From Candidatus Kuenenia stuttgartensis (lineage in GTDB: Bacteria > Planctomycetota > Planctomycetia > Planctomycetales > Planctomycetaceae), in NCBI GenBank assembly GCA_945861465.1, contig CAMAVB010000017.1, positions 1 through 53,554 on the forward strand: 53,554 nt of DNA, read 5' to 3'. Below the pieces are notes generated by a model, which saw nothing but the letters and a program-made list of their open reading frames with translations, was not told the origin of the DNA and did not search any database. How positions within the stretch are numbered: the stretch's first letter is position 1; each line of letters opens with the position of its first letter. Position numbers and translations under genes: made by a program. This document shows, in pieces, positions 32,338 to 40,431 of the stretch.

Positions 32338-33771
32338 TCAGTCTTTCGGCTGCAGCCAAAATAACGTGCGCGTCCCGTCTGCCAGCGATTGTTCCCGCAC
32401 TACCACAAACGCTCGATCAACCTGCGCACGAAATGCTTCCCGGTTGTAGTCAGAGAATACATCTTCGCGGTTCGCCAGCAATTGCTGCACTTGAGCGTCC
32501 CGACGGTCCACATATTCGAGTACGACTGTCGCCTTCAATGACGCCAGCCAGTCAATGACGTCGGCCAACAACAGATTGCTGCCGATCACCAGATGATGAA
32601 TCAACGCCAGACAGAAGACCAGTTCTGGCTGCGACCGATGTTCCAGCGACTGTCGTTCCTGCAATCGCCAGCCAAGCGACGGAGCCGGGTCGGCGAGATT
32701 GCAGACCACGGGTGTGATCGTTCGATTGCGTTCTGCATTCAGCACTACAAACAATCGATCTACGCTGAGGTGATCTGAATCAATCGCCAGCACAGTCTCC
32801 GCGTGCTTTGCCGCCAGACGTGAATAGCGTCCCTGATTGCAGCCGAGATCCCAGATGGTCTTCCAGGTCTTCGACTGTCCCGATCTCGACTGTCCCGATC
32901 TCGACTGACAGACGTCCTCAATGAACTTTTCCTTTGCTGCCGCATCGCGTTTCACCGGTGCGGAGGCCCTGTCATAGTCGGACCATGTGGATGTGCTGGC
33001 TTTCCAGAAAATTCGTTCCACAATTCGCCGCAACCCTCGCACGTTGTTGATGATCATGTCGCGACTGAACCCGCTCGCCTTCATCGAATCAGCGACCCTG
33101 GGCCTGACTGACTGCTGCGATTGCAGTCGGGCATGAAGCCAGACGTGTGAAAATGCTCCACGCCGGAACAAATCTCTGAGCGAGAGCAGCGACGAAATAT
33201 CCCGAGGCGATATGCCTTCCAGTGAACCACGGAGCCACGGCTGAAAATCAACATTCTTCCAGCTTTGCAACATCAGCGGATAGAGAAACATCTGACAAAA
33301 CTGACGATAGCCTTCCCAGATCTGACCAGGCTCAAACGGCACAATGGATCCCGTATCTATGAAGACCGGACAAGATCCGACAAACTGCACATTGTAAGGC
33401 GTGGCGTCTTTCAAAATGGCCCCTTCGCATAGCGCGTCTTCCAGCAATTCCAGGGTCAGCAAAGCCGCCGATCTCAGCATACTGAAGGACCATTCAAATG
33501 GCCAGGTGATCACCGGAATCGTCGCATGGTTCAGGACTGCTGTGCAGTCAAAATCAATGCCAGGTGGGAAGACATCTGTGACTGTGTCGGTCCGGACGAT
33601 GGACCCGGATTGCATTGCAGTCTGCAGGAATGCTTTCTGCGAAACCGCTTCCCAATCCTGCAGGCCGTCACGCCCCAGCGCTCGAAATACCTGGCCGTGT
33701 CTAAGAAAAACACGTCCGGAACGATCGCGAAACGAGCCACGTTCAAACGTGGGCATGGAGTCGAGTGACAT
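32338..33771 (-). CDS. Class I SAM-dependent methyltransferase with long N-terminal domain
   Basis: This 477-residue protein has a SAM-binding motif WDLGCNQGRYSRLAAKHAET at about residues 310-330, with the acidic AIDSD after strand two and CLALIHHLVIGSNLLL as motif IV/V. The N-terminal 290 residues contain ILKDATPYNVQFVGSCPVFID, which looks like the catalytic-loop layout of a kinase or phosphotransferase (Asp-x-x-x-x-Asn then ID), so the protein may combine a kinase-like and a methyltransferase domain. A 15-bp tandem repeat (32872-32908) encodes SRSGQSRSGQ in the linker. The ATG lies 9 bases after the stop of the 55-residue membrane protein. The substrate is unknown. Confidence 0.8.
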   Translation of the reverse strand: MSLDSMPTFERGSFRDRSGRVFLRHGQVFRALGRDGLQDWEAVSQKAFLQTAMQSGSIVRTDTVTDVFPPGIDFDCTAVLNHATIPVITWPFEWSFSMLRSAALLTLELLEDALCEGAILKDATPYNVQFVGSCPVFIDTGSIVPFEPGQIWEGYRQFCQMFLYPLMLQSWKNVDFQPWLRGSLEGISPRDISSLLSLRDLFRRGAFSHVWLHARLQSQQSVRPRVADSMKASGFSRDMIINNVRGLRRIVERIFWKASTSTWSDYDRASAPVKRDAAAKEKFIEDVCQSRSGQSRSGQSKTWKTIWDLGCNQGRYSRLAAKHAETVLAIDSDHLSVDRLFVVLNAERNRTITPVVCNLADPAPSLGWRLQERQSLEHRSQPELVFCLALIHHLVIGSNLLLADVIDWLASLKATVVLEYVDRRDAQVQQLLANREDVFSDYNREAFRAQVDRAFVVVREQSLADGTRTLFWLQPKD

Positions 33772-33780
33772 AGACGACGG

Positions 33781-33948
33781 TCAGCCTTCAACCGTGTCGG
33801 TCGATTCTTTTACATTGGCGTAACGAAAGGATCGCCAGACGTGCCGTATAAGCACAAACAACCCAGCGCTGCCGCCGACGATTGCCTGAAGCAGCATGCT
33901 GCCAGTGCCGGGGTCAAGATAAGCGAGTGTCGAAAAGTATGAGTTCAT
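33781..33948 (-). CDS. 55-residue membrane protein with YLDPGTGSMLLQ motif
   Basis: This short gene encodes 55 residues: a brief N-terminus (MNSYFSTLA), the motif YLDPGTGSMLLQAIVGG, one hydrophobic helix (about residues 19-35) and a basic then acidic tail. AGGAC lies 9 bases upstream of the ATG. The YLDPGTGS...LQ motif followed by a helix is a pattern I associate with small membrane proteins next to sulfatase-fold genes; that association is from memory and not checked here. It is 9 bases upstream of the methyltransferase gene and probably the first cistron of that operon. Function unknown; perhaps an anchor or subunit for the membrane enzyme. Confidence 0.75.
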   Translation of the reverse strand: MNSYFSTLAYLDPGTGSMLLQAIVGGSAGLFVLIRHVWRSFRYANVKESTDTVEG

Positions 33949-34381
33949 CTGAGAGTGTCCTGCGAAAACTGGTCACAACGTGCAGGGATCAATTGGTAAC
34001 CACTCGCCTGAATCGCCGCAGTTCCTGCAGAAACGCTCTCCAGAAAACCACTGCTTAATTTTCAATTGTCATTCCATTGCAAGGCGATAGGCATCGAACC
34101 ACGCTCAGGCCAGATTGGTGTCGCAGAATGTTTCAGTTTTTCGGATGTTAGACTTTCCTGTCCAGCTGACCACTCCATTTCGACGGCCCGCCCGGCAGCG
34201 TCGGCGTCCAGATGAAATGTCAACTGAGAATGCGTCGCATGGACGAATCTCAGATCTCAAATATCAGATTCGAAATTCTCCGGTGATACGCAGACTTGAA
34301 TGTTCAGTGGCATGGGGAAATCACGGACGTGACGCGCAGTGTCACATTTCAGGCTTCTCACTTCATCCGGAATCCGGAGCG
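33949..34381. other. Gene-free stretch
   Basis: This 433-base gap separates the CdsA stop from the start of the small-membrane-protein operon, both on the - strand. It presumably holds the promoter of the latter. I see no convincing gene and no strong hairpin; short AT-rich direct motifs (CAGATCTCAAATATCAGATTC near 34251) are the only notable feature. Confidence 0.5.
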
Positions 34382-35278
34382 TCATGACACGGGAGGAATC
34401 AGCGTCCACCAAGCCAGGGCAAACGGGCCGGCAAAGAGCGGGCTGTCGAGCAGATCCAGCAGGCCGCCGAAGCCGGGCATCAGGATCGCTGAATCTTTTT
34501 TCTGCACGTCTCGCTTGATCAGAGATTCACAAAGATCACCCACCAGCCCGATCAGTCCGATCACAGCTGAAAACGCCAGAATATTCCATACCGAACTCAC
34601 CGTGACCGAAGAACCAAACAACGTTCCGGCATACGTCAGCCACAACCAACCACCAAGTGTGCTGCCGCAGATGGCGCCCACGAGTCCCATCTGCGTCTTG
34701 CCAGGACTCAGGATCGGCGCAAGTTTTCGCTTGCCCCATAAGCGGCCAAACGTGTAGGCAAACGTGTCTCCGCATTTGACGCAGATGATCATGGATGCGA
34801 ACGCAAAATATCCCGTCTGCGGATCTGGAAACCATCGCAACTGAGCGGTGACAGCAACGAGTCCTCCGGCGTAGAAAACCGACAGCAGATTTCCGCCGAG
34901 AGATTCCATCGAATTTCCAGGTGCCTGATACAATAACGCTTCCAACACGAGCAATATGACAAATGATATCGTGAGAGCTGCTCCGATCCAGCCAAACGAA
35001 ATCAGCAACGACATTGAGCCTTCAACACTGCCCGGGAACCAGAGATGCCCCCAGCCCGCCAGAACCACAAAGCTGCTCAGTGCAGCAGTTGCGGCAAACT
35101 GCGGCCGAATGTTTCGCACGTTAAGCAGGTCCGTCAACTCGTATGCATTGCGCACGGCGGCGAACAGACAAAACGCCAGCAGGATAAGTGCCGATGTGCC
35201 TGACTTCTGATCCAGCCAGAACAGCGCGATGATGGCTGGCACCAGAATCGCAGACATCATCAATCGCCAACCGAGCAT
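34382..35278 (-). CDS. cdsA: Phosphatidate cytidylyltransferase
   Basis: This 298-residue polytopic protein with about eight helices makes CDP-diacylglycerol from CTP and phosphatidate. The family signature near the C-terminus is present: SLIKRDVQKKDSAILMPGFGG followed by LLDLLDSPLFAGP (consensus S-x-x-KR-x(4)-K-D-x(5)-P-G-H-G-G-x(2)-D-R-x-D). Two usual residues differ: the His in PGHGG is Phe and the Arg in DRxD is Leu-Asp. It lies 78 bases downstream of uppS, the common uppS-cdsA pairing in bacteria, which supports the call despite the substitutions. Confidence 0.88.
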   Translation of the reverse strand: MLGWRLMMSAILVPAIIALFWLDQKSGTSALILLAFCLFAAVRNAYELTDLLNVRNIRPQFAATAALSSFVVLAGWGHLWFPGSVEGSMSLLISFGWIGAALTISFVILLVLEALLYQAPGNSMESLGGNLLSVFYAGGLVAVTAQLRWFPDPQTGYFAFASMIICVKCGDTFAYTFGRLWGKRKLAPILSPGKTQMGLVGAICGSTLGGWLWLTYAGTLFGSSVTVSSVWNILAFSAVIGLIGLVGDLCESLIKRDVQKKDSAILMPGFGGLLDLLDSPLFAGPFALAWWTLIPPVS

Positions 35279-35356
35279 TTTCTCAAAGTCCTTATTTCGA
35301 GGAGAAACCGGGCGGCGGCAACCTCAGGAAAGTACGTCCCGGACCAGGATTACGCA

Positions 35357-36127
35357 CTATGACGACACGGGCGACAGACCGCCGTAGCGTCGATCTCGCC
35401 GCGCGAAATCGCGAATCGCTGCACGCAAATCGACTTCGCGAAACTCCGGCCAGAACTTGTCAGACACCCAAATCTCGGAGTAACTGATTTGCCATAACAG
35501 GAAATTGCTGATGCGGTATTCGCTCGCCGTACGGATGAGCAGATCCGGGTCCGGCATCCCGGCAGTCATCAGATGATCGGCGACGGTTTTTTCCGAAATG
35601 TCTTCCGGACGAAGCTGACCGCACTGCACGGATTCCGCAATCCGCTGCACGGCTTCCGTAATCTCCATGCGGGCTCCGTAGTTGATCGCAAGGCACAGCA
35701 TCATCCCATCGTTGCCTGCAGACGCATCAATGGTCTTCTGCATCTCAGCCTGAATCATGGGATCCAGTTCAGCCGTTTTGCCGATCACGCTGAATCGCAG
35801 TCCCTGGCGCTGAATCTCGCGCCGCTCTTCGACGAGATATTGTTTGAGCAGGTGCATCAGCAGCGTCAGTTCTTTCGGCGGGCGCTTCCAGTTTTCGCTG
35901 GAAAAGCAGTAGAGCGTCAGTTGGTCCATTCCCAGCCGTGACGCTTCTTCAACAATACTGCGGACTGAAGCGACGCCACGTCGATGCCCTTCGATTCGCG
36001 GCCAGCCGTGTTTCTGAGCCCAGCGCCCGTTGCCATCCATGATGACGGCGACATGCCTCGGAATTCCTGCGCGATCGATGCCAAATGCTGCCAGTTGGGC
36101 GTCTGAATACTTTTCTTCCCGTGACAA
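35357..36127 (-). CDS. uppS: Isoprenyl transferase / undecaprenyl pyrophosphate synthase
   Basis: This cis-prenyltransferase of about 256 residues has HVAVIMDGNGRWAQ (catalytic Asp, diphosphate-binding), the GHRRG motif, FSSENWKRP, and the C-terminal DLLIRTASEYRISNFLLWQ with SEIWVSDKFWPEF. It makes the C55 carrier used in peptidoglycan and glycan assembly, so it feeds the lipid-linked sugar genes elsewhere in this window. The usual RT-[SG]-G-E box reads RTASEY. No ATG fits before the catalytic motif; I chose TTG 36127, which has GGAG 7 bases upstream, over TTG 36148. Confidence 0.9.
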   Translation of the reverse strand: MSREEKYSDAQLAAFGIDRAGIPRHVAVIMDGNGRWAQKHGWPRIEGHRRGVASVRSIVEEASRLGMDQLTLYCFSSENWKRPPKELTLLMHLLKQYLVEERREIQRQGLRFSVIGKTAELDPMIQAEMQKTIDASAGNDGMMLCLAINYGARMEITEAVQRIAESVQCGQLRPEDISEKTVADHLMTAGMPDPDLLIRTASEYRISNFLLWQISYSEIWVSDKFWPEFREVDLRAAIRDFARRDRRYGGLSPVSS

Positions 36128-36232
36128 CTCATGTCTCCGTGGATTCAACGCATAATCTCATAGTTCTTATGCTTCCCATAAATCCCATGTGAGTACGGGA
36201 GGCATGGGAATGATGTGATTCGGAAGCAACCA

Positions 36233-37270
36233 CTAGGTGCCCGTCTGGTACACCAATTTCCCGAAAATCATCCGCCCCGCGCTGCTTTGCAGGACGCTGG
36301 TCACAATGACACTGACGTCCTTGCCTGCCAGATGAGCGGTATTCTCACAGACAACCATTGTGCCGTCGTCGAGATAACCGACGCCCTGCCCCGGTCCTTC
36401 CCCTTCCTTAATGATCTTGATCTGCAGACGTTCGCCGGGAATGTAGCGTGGCCGCAGTGAGTTCGAGACGTCGTTCAGGTTGATAACGGGAATCCCCTGA
36501 ACGCTCGCCACTTTGTTGAGATTGAAGTCGTTCGTGATCACTCCGCCGCGAATCTGTTTTGCTAGTGCCACAACTTTCTGATCCACAGTCATGCTCTTGT
36601 AATCTGCGCGGTTTGTTTCCATGACTTTGACGTCTACGTGAACGCTCTGCTGCATCTTGGCCAGCACTTCCAGCCCGCGACGACCTCGAATGCGGCGGTT
36701 CTTGTCGCTGCTGTCGGCAACGTCCTGAACTTCAGCCAGAATGAAGTCCGGCACGATCAACTGCGATTCAATGATCTGCGTTTCGACCACGTCTGCAATG
36801 CGTCCATCAATGAGCGAACTACTGTCAACCACGAGCGGTCGTCCGCTCTTCAGGTCGCGCTGGAATTCTACATACGGAATCACAAACCGGAAATCATCCT
36901 TGGTCTGCAACAGGAGTGACACACAGATGTAAGGGAATGCCAATAACGTGATCAGCACAATCACGGTATGATATGGATGCGTGTGCGGAATGACGGGGGT
37001 CAGAGCCTGAATGAACAGATACGCCAGCAGGATCCCGACAAGCACGCCGAAGTAGATGCCGGAAATCACATCAATGCGTTTTTTGCGAATTATGAGATCC
37101 ACCACCGTGAAGATCTGTGAAATCGCCACCAAGGTAAGAAACGCTGCCACTTTGTGGTTTTGAATCACTGTCGGCATCGTCGCGCCCTGATCCACGTCAG
37201 ACGTAATATATGCAAGAATAGCGCCTGCACAGATCAGCAGGTACGCTACCCGCAGAATCATGAGCAACAT
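36233..37270 (-). CDS. Membrane PIN-TRAM domain protein (YacL-like)
   Basis: This 345-residue protein has four N-terminal helices (about residues 1-125), a PIN nuclease-like domain starting VVDSSSLIDGRIADV with further acidic residues (FILAEVQDVAD, GVITNDFNLNKVA), and a C-terminal TRAM RNA-binding domain. YacL-type proteins are widespread and may cleave RNA at the membrane; activity is inferred. ATG 37270 starts the membrane domain; the frame runs open upstream to 37399 in unlikely sequence. It lies 106 bases upstream of uppS on the same strand, with a small TCCCATG/CATGGGA hairpin (36183-36209) between. Confidence 0.87.
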   Translation of the reverse strand: MLLMILRVAYLLICAGAILAYITSDVDQGATMPTVIQNHKVAAFLTLVAISQIFTVVDLIIRKKRIDVISGIYFGVLVGILLAYLFIQALTPVIPHTHPYHTVIVLITLLAFPYICVSLLLQTKDDFRFVIPYVEFQRDLKSGRPLVVDSSSLIDGRIADVVETQIIESQLIVPDFILAEVQDVADSSDKNRRIRGRRGLEVLAKMQQSVHVDVKVMETNRADYKSMTVDQKVVALAKQIRGGVITNDFNLNKVASVQGIPVINLNDVSNSLRPRYIPGERLQIKIIKEGEGPGQGVGYLDDGTMVVCENTAHLAGKDVSVIVTSVLQSSAGRMIFGKLVYQTGT

Positions 37271-37460
37271 GAGTGGGGGCTCGCTTTTGTTGGTAGGTAA
37301 CTCGCACGGGACCTTGGCGGAAGGTCGCCCGACTGTGATTTTGGCAGAAAATCTCTGAGAAGCAACTCGTTTGGCGGGCTTTGAGCAGATTCTCGGCACC
37401 GGGTTGTTCTCGCCAGACCTTCAACAGGAACGCGAGTCGCCGTGGGAAAAATGCCTGTAC

Positions 37461-37509
37461 AAAAACAGAAACGGCGATGAGCCGCCAGGAAGCAGACCTC
37501 ATCGCCGTT
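37461..37509 (-). terminator. Rho-independent terminator
   Basis: On the - strand an 11-bp perfect stem (37509-37499 with 37481-37471, 17-base loop) is followed directly by TTCTGTTTTT (37470-37461). It begins 11 bases after the stop codon of the small ORF at 37521, and also stops transcription coming from the cysteine-rich gene towards the PIN-TRAM gene. It is the clearest terminator in the window. Confidence 0.75.
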
Positions 37510-37520
37510 CTGATTTTCAC

Positions 37521-37707
37521 CTACGATTCCACCCGTTTGCTGATCCTTCTGGTGGAACCGCAGTTCGGGACGAATCCCTCGGGCGTGTTCCCCATGATCA
37601 TCTGTTCGTCGCTGAACAGATTCAGATTATTCAGCAGTTCTGGGCGGAAGGATCGACTCTTACCCTTTCGACTCGGTTACTCGGCGGCAACCTTCTGAGT
37701 TCTTCAA
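37521..37707 (-). CDS. Possible small protein gene with a +1 frameshift
   Basis: From TTG 37707 the - strand reads MKNSEGCRRVTESKG then TAA. One base skipped at AAAGGG-TAA (37660-37668) continues as KSRSFRPELLNNLNLFSDEQ, MIMGNTPEGFVPNCGSTRRI and SKRVES before TAG at 37521. The last 26 codons, from ATG 37601, are strongly G/C at the third position, and a terminator begins 11 bases after the stop. This supports a real small gene of either about 62 residues (with frameshift, natural or sequencing error) or 26 residues. I do not recognise it, and neither start has a good ribosome site. Confidence 0.4.
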
Positions 37708-37828
37708 TCCGCACTGATCGAATTGTCAGAGGCGGTTGAGAGAGTGAATCACGACATCCACTCTCTCTTGTACCGTCAGCACCTGATATCTCATCGGGTA
37801 ATCAGCTTACCCTCTCGCCGATTCGATA

Positions 37829-38392
37829 TCAGTTACAAGGGCAAGCACATGAAGCTTCAACTGGAGCACAGCAGCTTGGATCAGCAGCTGCACCGCATGA
37901 TGAACCGCATGATGAACCGCATCCGCTGCCGCAACCGAAGTGCATCTTAGGCAGGCGAATTTTTGGGCAGTGCAACTTTGGCATACGGATTTTTGGGCAA
38001 CGCAGCTTTGGCATCTTGAAGCACTTTTGTCCGCAGCTGTCACCGCAGCTGTTTCCGCAGCTGTTTCCGCAGCTGTTTCCGCAGCCTGCTGGAGCACAGC
38101 AGCTTGGGTCAGCAGCTACACCGCAGCCTGCTGGAGCACAGCAGCTTGGATCAGCAGCTACGCCGCAGCCATTGCCATTTCCGCAACCTGCCGGAGCACA
38201 GCAGCTTGGATCAGCAACTACGCCACAGCCATTACCATTTCCGCAGCCTGCTGGAGCACAGCAGCTGGCTTCAGCTGGAGCACAGCAGCTTGGCTCTGTA
38301 GAGCATCCGCTGTGCTTGTGGAACAAACCAGCCTGTACGCTGCTTGCGATCGAGAATACGACCATCGCAACTGTAAGTGTAAACGCCTTCAT
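37829..38392 (-). CDS. Secreted cysteine-rich tandem-repeat protein
   Basis: This 187-residue protein has a signal peptide (FTLTVAMVVFSIASSVQA) and a mature part with 33 cysteines, about one residue in five. Tandem units read ADPSCCAPAGCGNGNGCGV (four PSCCAPAGCG copies), followed by a GNSC run (GNSCGNSCGNSCGDSCG), a basic segment of near-repeats MPKLRCPKIR/MPKLHCPKIR, a GCGSGCGSSCGSSCG run and a final SCCAPVEASCACPCN. AGGAG lies 8 bases before the ATG. Function unknown: a disulfide-bonded surface or stalk material, or a metal binder, are options. The repeats on the DNA level make it prone to length variation. Confidence 0.85.
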   Translation of the reverse strand: MKAFTLTVAMVVFSIASSVQAGLFHKHSGCSTEPSCCAPAEASCCAPAGCGNGNGCGVVADPSCCAPAGCGNGNGCGVAADPSCCAPAGCGVAADPSCCAPAGCGNSCGNSCGNSCGDSCGQKCFKMPKLRCPKIRMPKLHCPKIRLPKMHFGCGSGCGSSCGSSCGAAADPSCCAPVEASCACPCN

Positions 38393-38891
38393 AGAAAACT
38401 CTCCTGGACATCGTTCTTTGAGTTACCGCCCGGACCACTTCGAATGCACACGCAGCACTCTTGTTTTATTAGTGATCTGACTTGTTACTCGCGGGGACCA
38501 CCGCAATTGTTTTCGGACTGAATCGCTCCAGTAGTGGAGTCGAACCGCAATGTTTGCCGGTTTGTTTTCAGACAGCTACCGAAGCTAGCGATCGTGATGA
38601 TTGTGAAAGTGAGCCGGATTTCTGACCAAACCTGAGACACAACGAGGTGCATCTCACTGCAGTCAGTTGCTAACTTGCACGTCAACGGGCTATCCTCTTG
38701 TCTGTGCCGCAGAGTGTTCATTAGTGTGTGAACCATGGAACACGAGCCGCCAGAAATCTGACTACGTTGTGACAGACATTGCTTCCCCGGATAACGGCAG
38801 GAGGCATGTGACGGCGACACGCAAAGTCTCCGTCGCGCTCAAAGAACCCCGATAGAATCCAGACACCCGTGCTACGAATTGCCTAACTCAC
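38393..38891. other. Divergent intergenic region
   Basis: This 499-base stretch separates the starts of the cysteine-rich protein (-) and the cyclase (+) and must hold promoters for both. On the - strand an AT-rich ACTAATAAAAC (38463-38473) about 75 bases upstream of the cysteine-rich start could be a -10 region. No convincing gene is seen; short frames on both strands lack ribosome sites and family features. Confidence 0.45.
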
Positions 38892-40079
38892 ATGACACGA
38901 AATCCTGATCGCGCAGCGTCGGCTTCGCGAATTTCCGTGGATGTCGATTTTAACGTCGCCTTTCGGCATCGCCTGAGATTTACCGGTGATGTGCTTGGTG
39001 CCGATTCTGACGTCCTTGCGGATTTAATCGAATCTTCCGAATCACGCACGCCGCGAGTCCAGTTCTGGCTCGACGAACATGTCGCGGAAGCCAACCCGGA
39101 CCTTCGTCAGCGACTTCATGCGTTCGCACGCAGAAACAACCACCGCTTTCAGATCGTCGGCAACCCTCAGACAGCACCGGGCGGTGAAGCGGTAAAGAAC
39201 GATGTGCATGTACTGGAACGCATGCTGAAGGTACTCAACGAAGCCGACATGGATCGGCGCAGCTATGTTGTCGTCATCGGGGGCGGTGCCGTTCTGGATG
39301 CGGTCGGTTTTGCCACGGCGATCGCGCATCGCGGCCTGCGACTGATTCGCATCCCGACAACGACTCTGGCTCAGGCTGATTCCGGGATTGGTGTGAAGAA
39401 TGGTGTCAACCTGTTTCAGAAAAAGAACTGGCTGGGTGCTTTCGCAGTCCCCTGGGGAGTGATCAATGATCGCACACTGTTGGAGTCTCTCAGCGAACGT
39501 GACTTCCGCTGCGGCTTTTCCGAAGCAGTAAAAGTGTCGCTGCTCAAGGATGCGAATTTCTTCGATCGCATCCTCCGCGATGCGGCTTCCATTGCCGCGC
39601 GCGGCCCAGCCTGCTGGTCCGTGATCGAAGAATCCGCCAAATGGCATCTGCGGCACATTACGGGCGGTGGTGATCCCTTTGAGATGCTTGAAGCCCGGCC
39701 TCTGGACTACGGTCATTGGTCGGCTCACAAACTCGAGGCGATGAGCAACTTTGATTTGCGCCACGGTGAAGCCGTGGCGATCGGCGTGGCCGTCGATACT
39801 GTGTACTCGAGCCTGGTTCATGGACTTCCCGCTGAAGACGCCGACCGCGTCCTGTTGGCGCTGGAACGACTTGGACTACTCTGCGACCATCCCGCGTTGC
39901 GGCGAACCGATGAATTGTTCAACGGCCTCGAAGAATTTCGTCAGCACCTCGGCGGACAGCTCACCGTCACGATGCTCGACGCCATCGGTCATCCGATCGA
40001 CGTCCACGAGATCCATCGCCATCGAATGGCGGAGGCCATCCAGATCGTTGTCGATCGTGTACGGGAGAAGTCCCAGTAA
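38892..40079 (+). CDS. Sugar phosphate cyclase, 3-dehydroquinate synthase-like (EboD type)
   Basis: This 395-residue protein belongs to the dehydroquinate synthase superfamily: [19 protein letters not shown] (NAD/metal region), [32 protein letters not shown], and the metal-binding His in [11 protein letters not shown] and [10 protein letters not shown]. True AroB has LLAQVDSSVGGKT; here [14 protein letters not shown] with LFQKKNWLG is closer to EboD-type cyclases. Ebo operons are linked to export or maturation of membrane-related metabolites in other bacteria, but no other ebo gene is seen nearby. So it may be an AroB substitute or a specialised cyclase; the fold is certain, the substrate is not. 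Confidence 0.82.
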   Translation: MTRNPDRAASASRISVDVDFNVAFRHRLRFTGDVLGADSDVLADLIESSESRTPRVQFWLDEHVAEANPDLRQRLHAFARRNNHRFQIVGNPQTAPGGEAVKNDVHVLERMLKVLNEADMDRRSYVVVIGGGAVLDAVGFATAIAHRGLRLIRIPTTTLAQADSGIGVKNGVNLFQKKNWLGAFAVPWGVINDRTLLESLSERDFRCGFSEAVKVSLLKDANFFDRILRDAASIAARGPACWSVIEESAKWHLRHITGGGDPFEMLEARPLDYGHWSAHKLEAMSNFDLRHGEAVAIGVAVDTVYSSLVHGLPAEDADRVLLALERLGLLCDHPALRRTDELFNGLEEFRQHLGGQLTVTMLDAIGHPIDVHEIHRHRMAEAIQIVVDRVREKSQ

Positions 40080-40146
40080 GCCAACTCCCAAAAAAGGCTC
40101 GCGATTCCTTCTATGATCTGGAATGCGTTACACTCCAAGCGGTGAT

Positions 40147-40221
40147 GAGCGGAATGGCGTTAGCCACCGTTGTTTTCGTCGTGTTTTCAGACATTCACCG
40201 GCAGCTAGCGCGGAGCCGCTC
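40147..40221. repeat. Imperfect foldback in the gap upstream of the charged protein
   Basis: Arms 40147-40169 and 40199-40221 pair imperfectly (GAGCGG...TTAGCCACCG with CGGCAGCTAGCG...CCGCTC). The rest of the 352-base gap 40080-40431 shows no gene. It resembles dispersed palindromic repeats more than a terminator. Confidence 0.45.
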
Positions 40222-40431
40222 GCTAAATCAACAGACCGCTGGAGCATTGCGACTCACGGTCTTCGAGTCAAAAGGTGGCAGAACGTGCCGGAAATTCTCA
40301 CGTTTCCCCCATCGCTGGAAACTGATTCCACACCATGCTATCCTGTAGGCTCAAGAATTCTGCGGGGATGCTCTGGAAGTCCGGTTGGTGGCCGGTACAG
40401 GTGCCTCAACATTTGTTGTCGGGTAGGAAAC

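Noticed and set aside
38016-38480. Repeat-rich + strand frames over the cysteine-rich gene, with CRISPR-like periodicity
   Set aside because: The periodicity is codon-level repetition of PSCCAPAGCG on the - strand, without uniform spacers or cas genes. The - strand frame has a signal peptide and a ribosome site.
38667-38855. 62-codon + strand frame in the divergent gap before the cyclase
   Set aside because: No ribosome site, no family features and atypical codon use; treated as noncoding.
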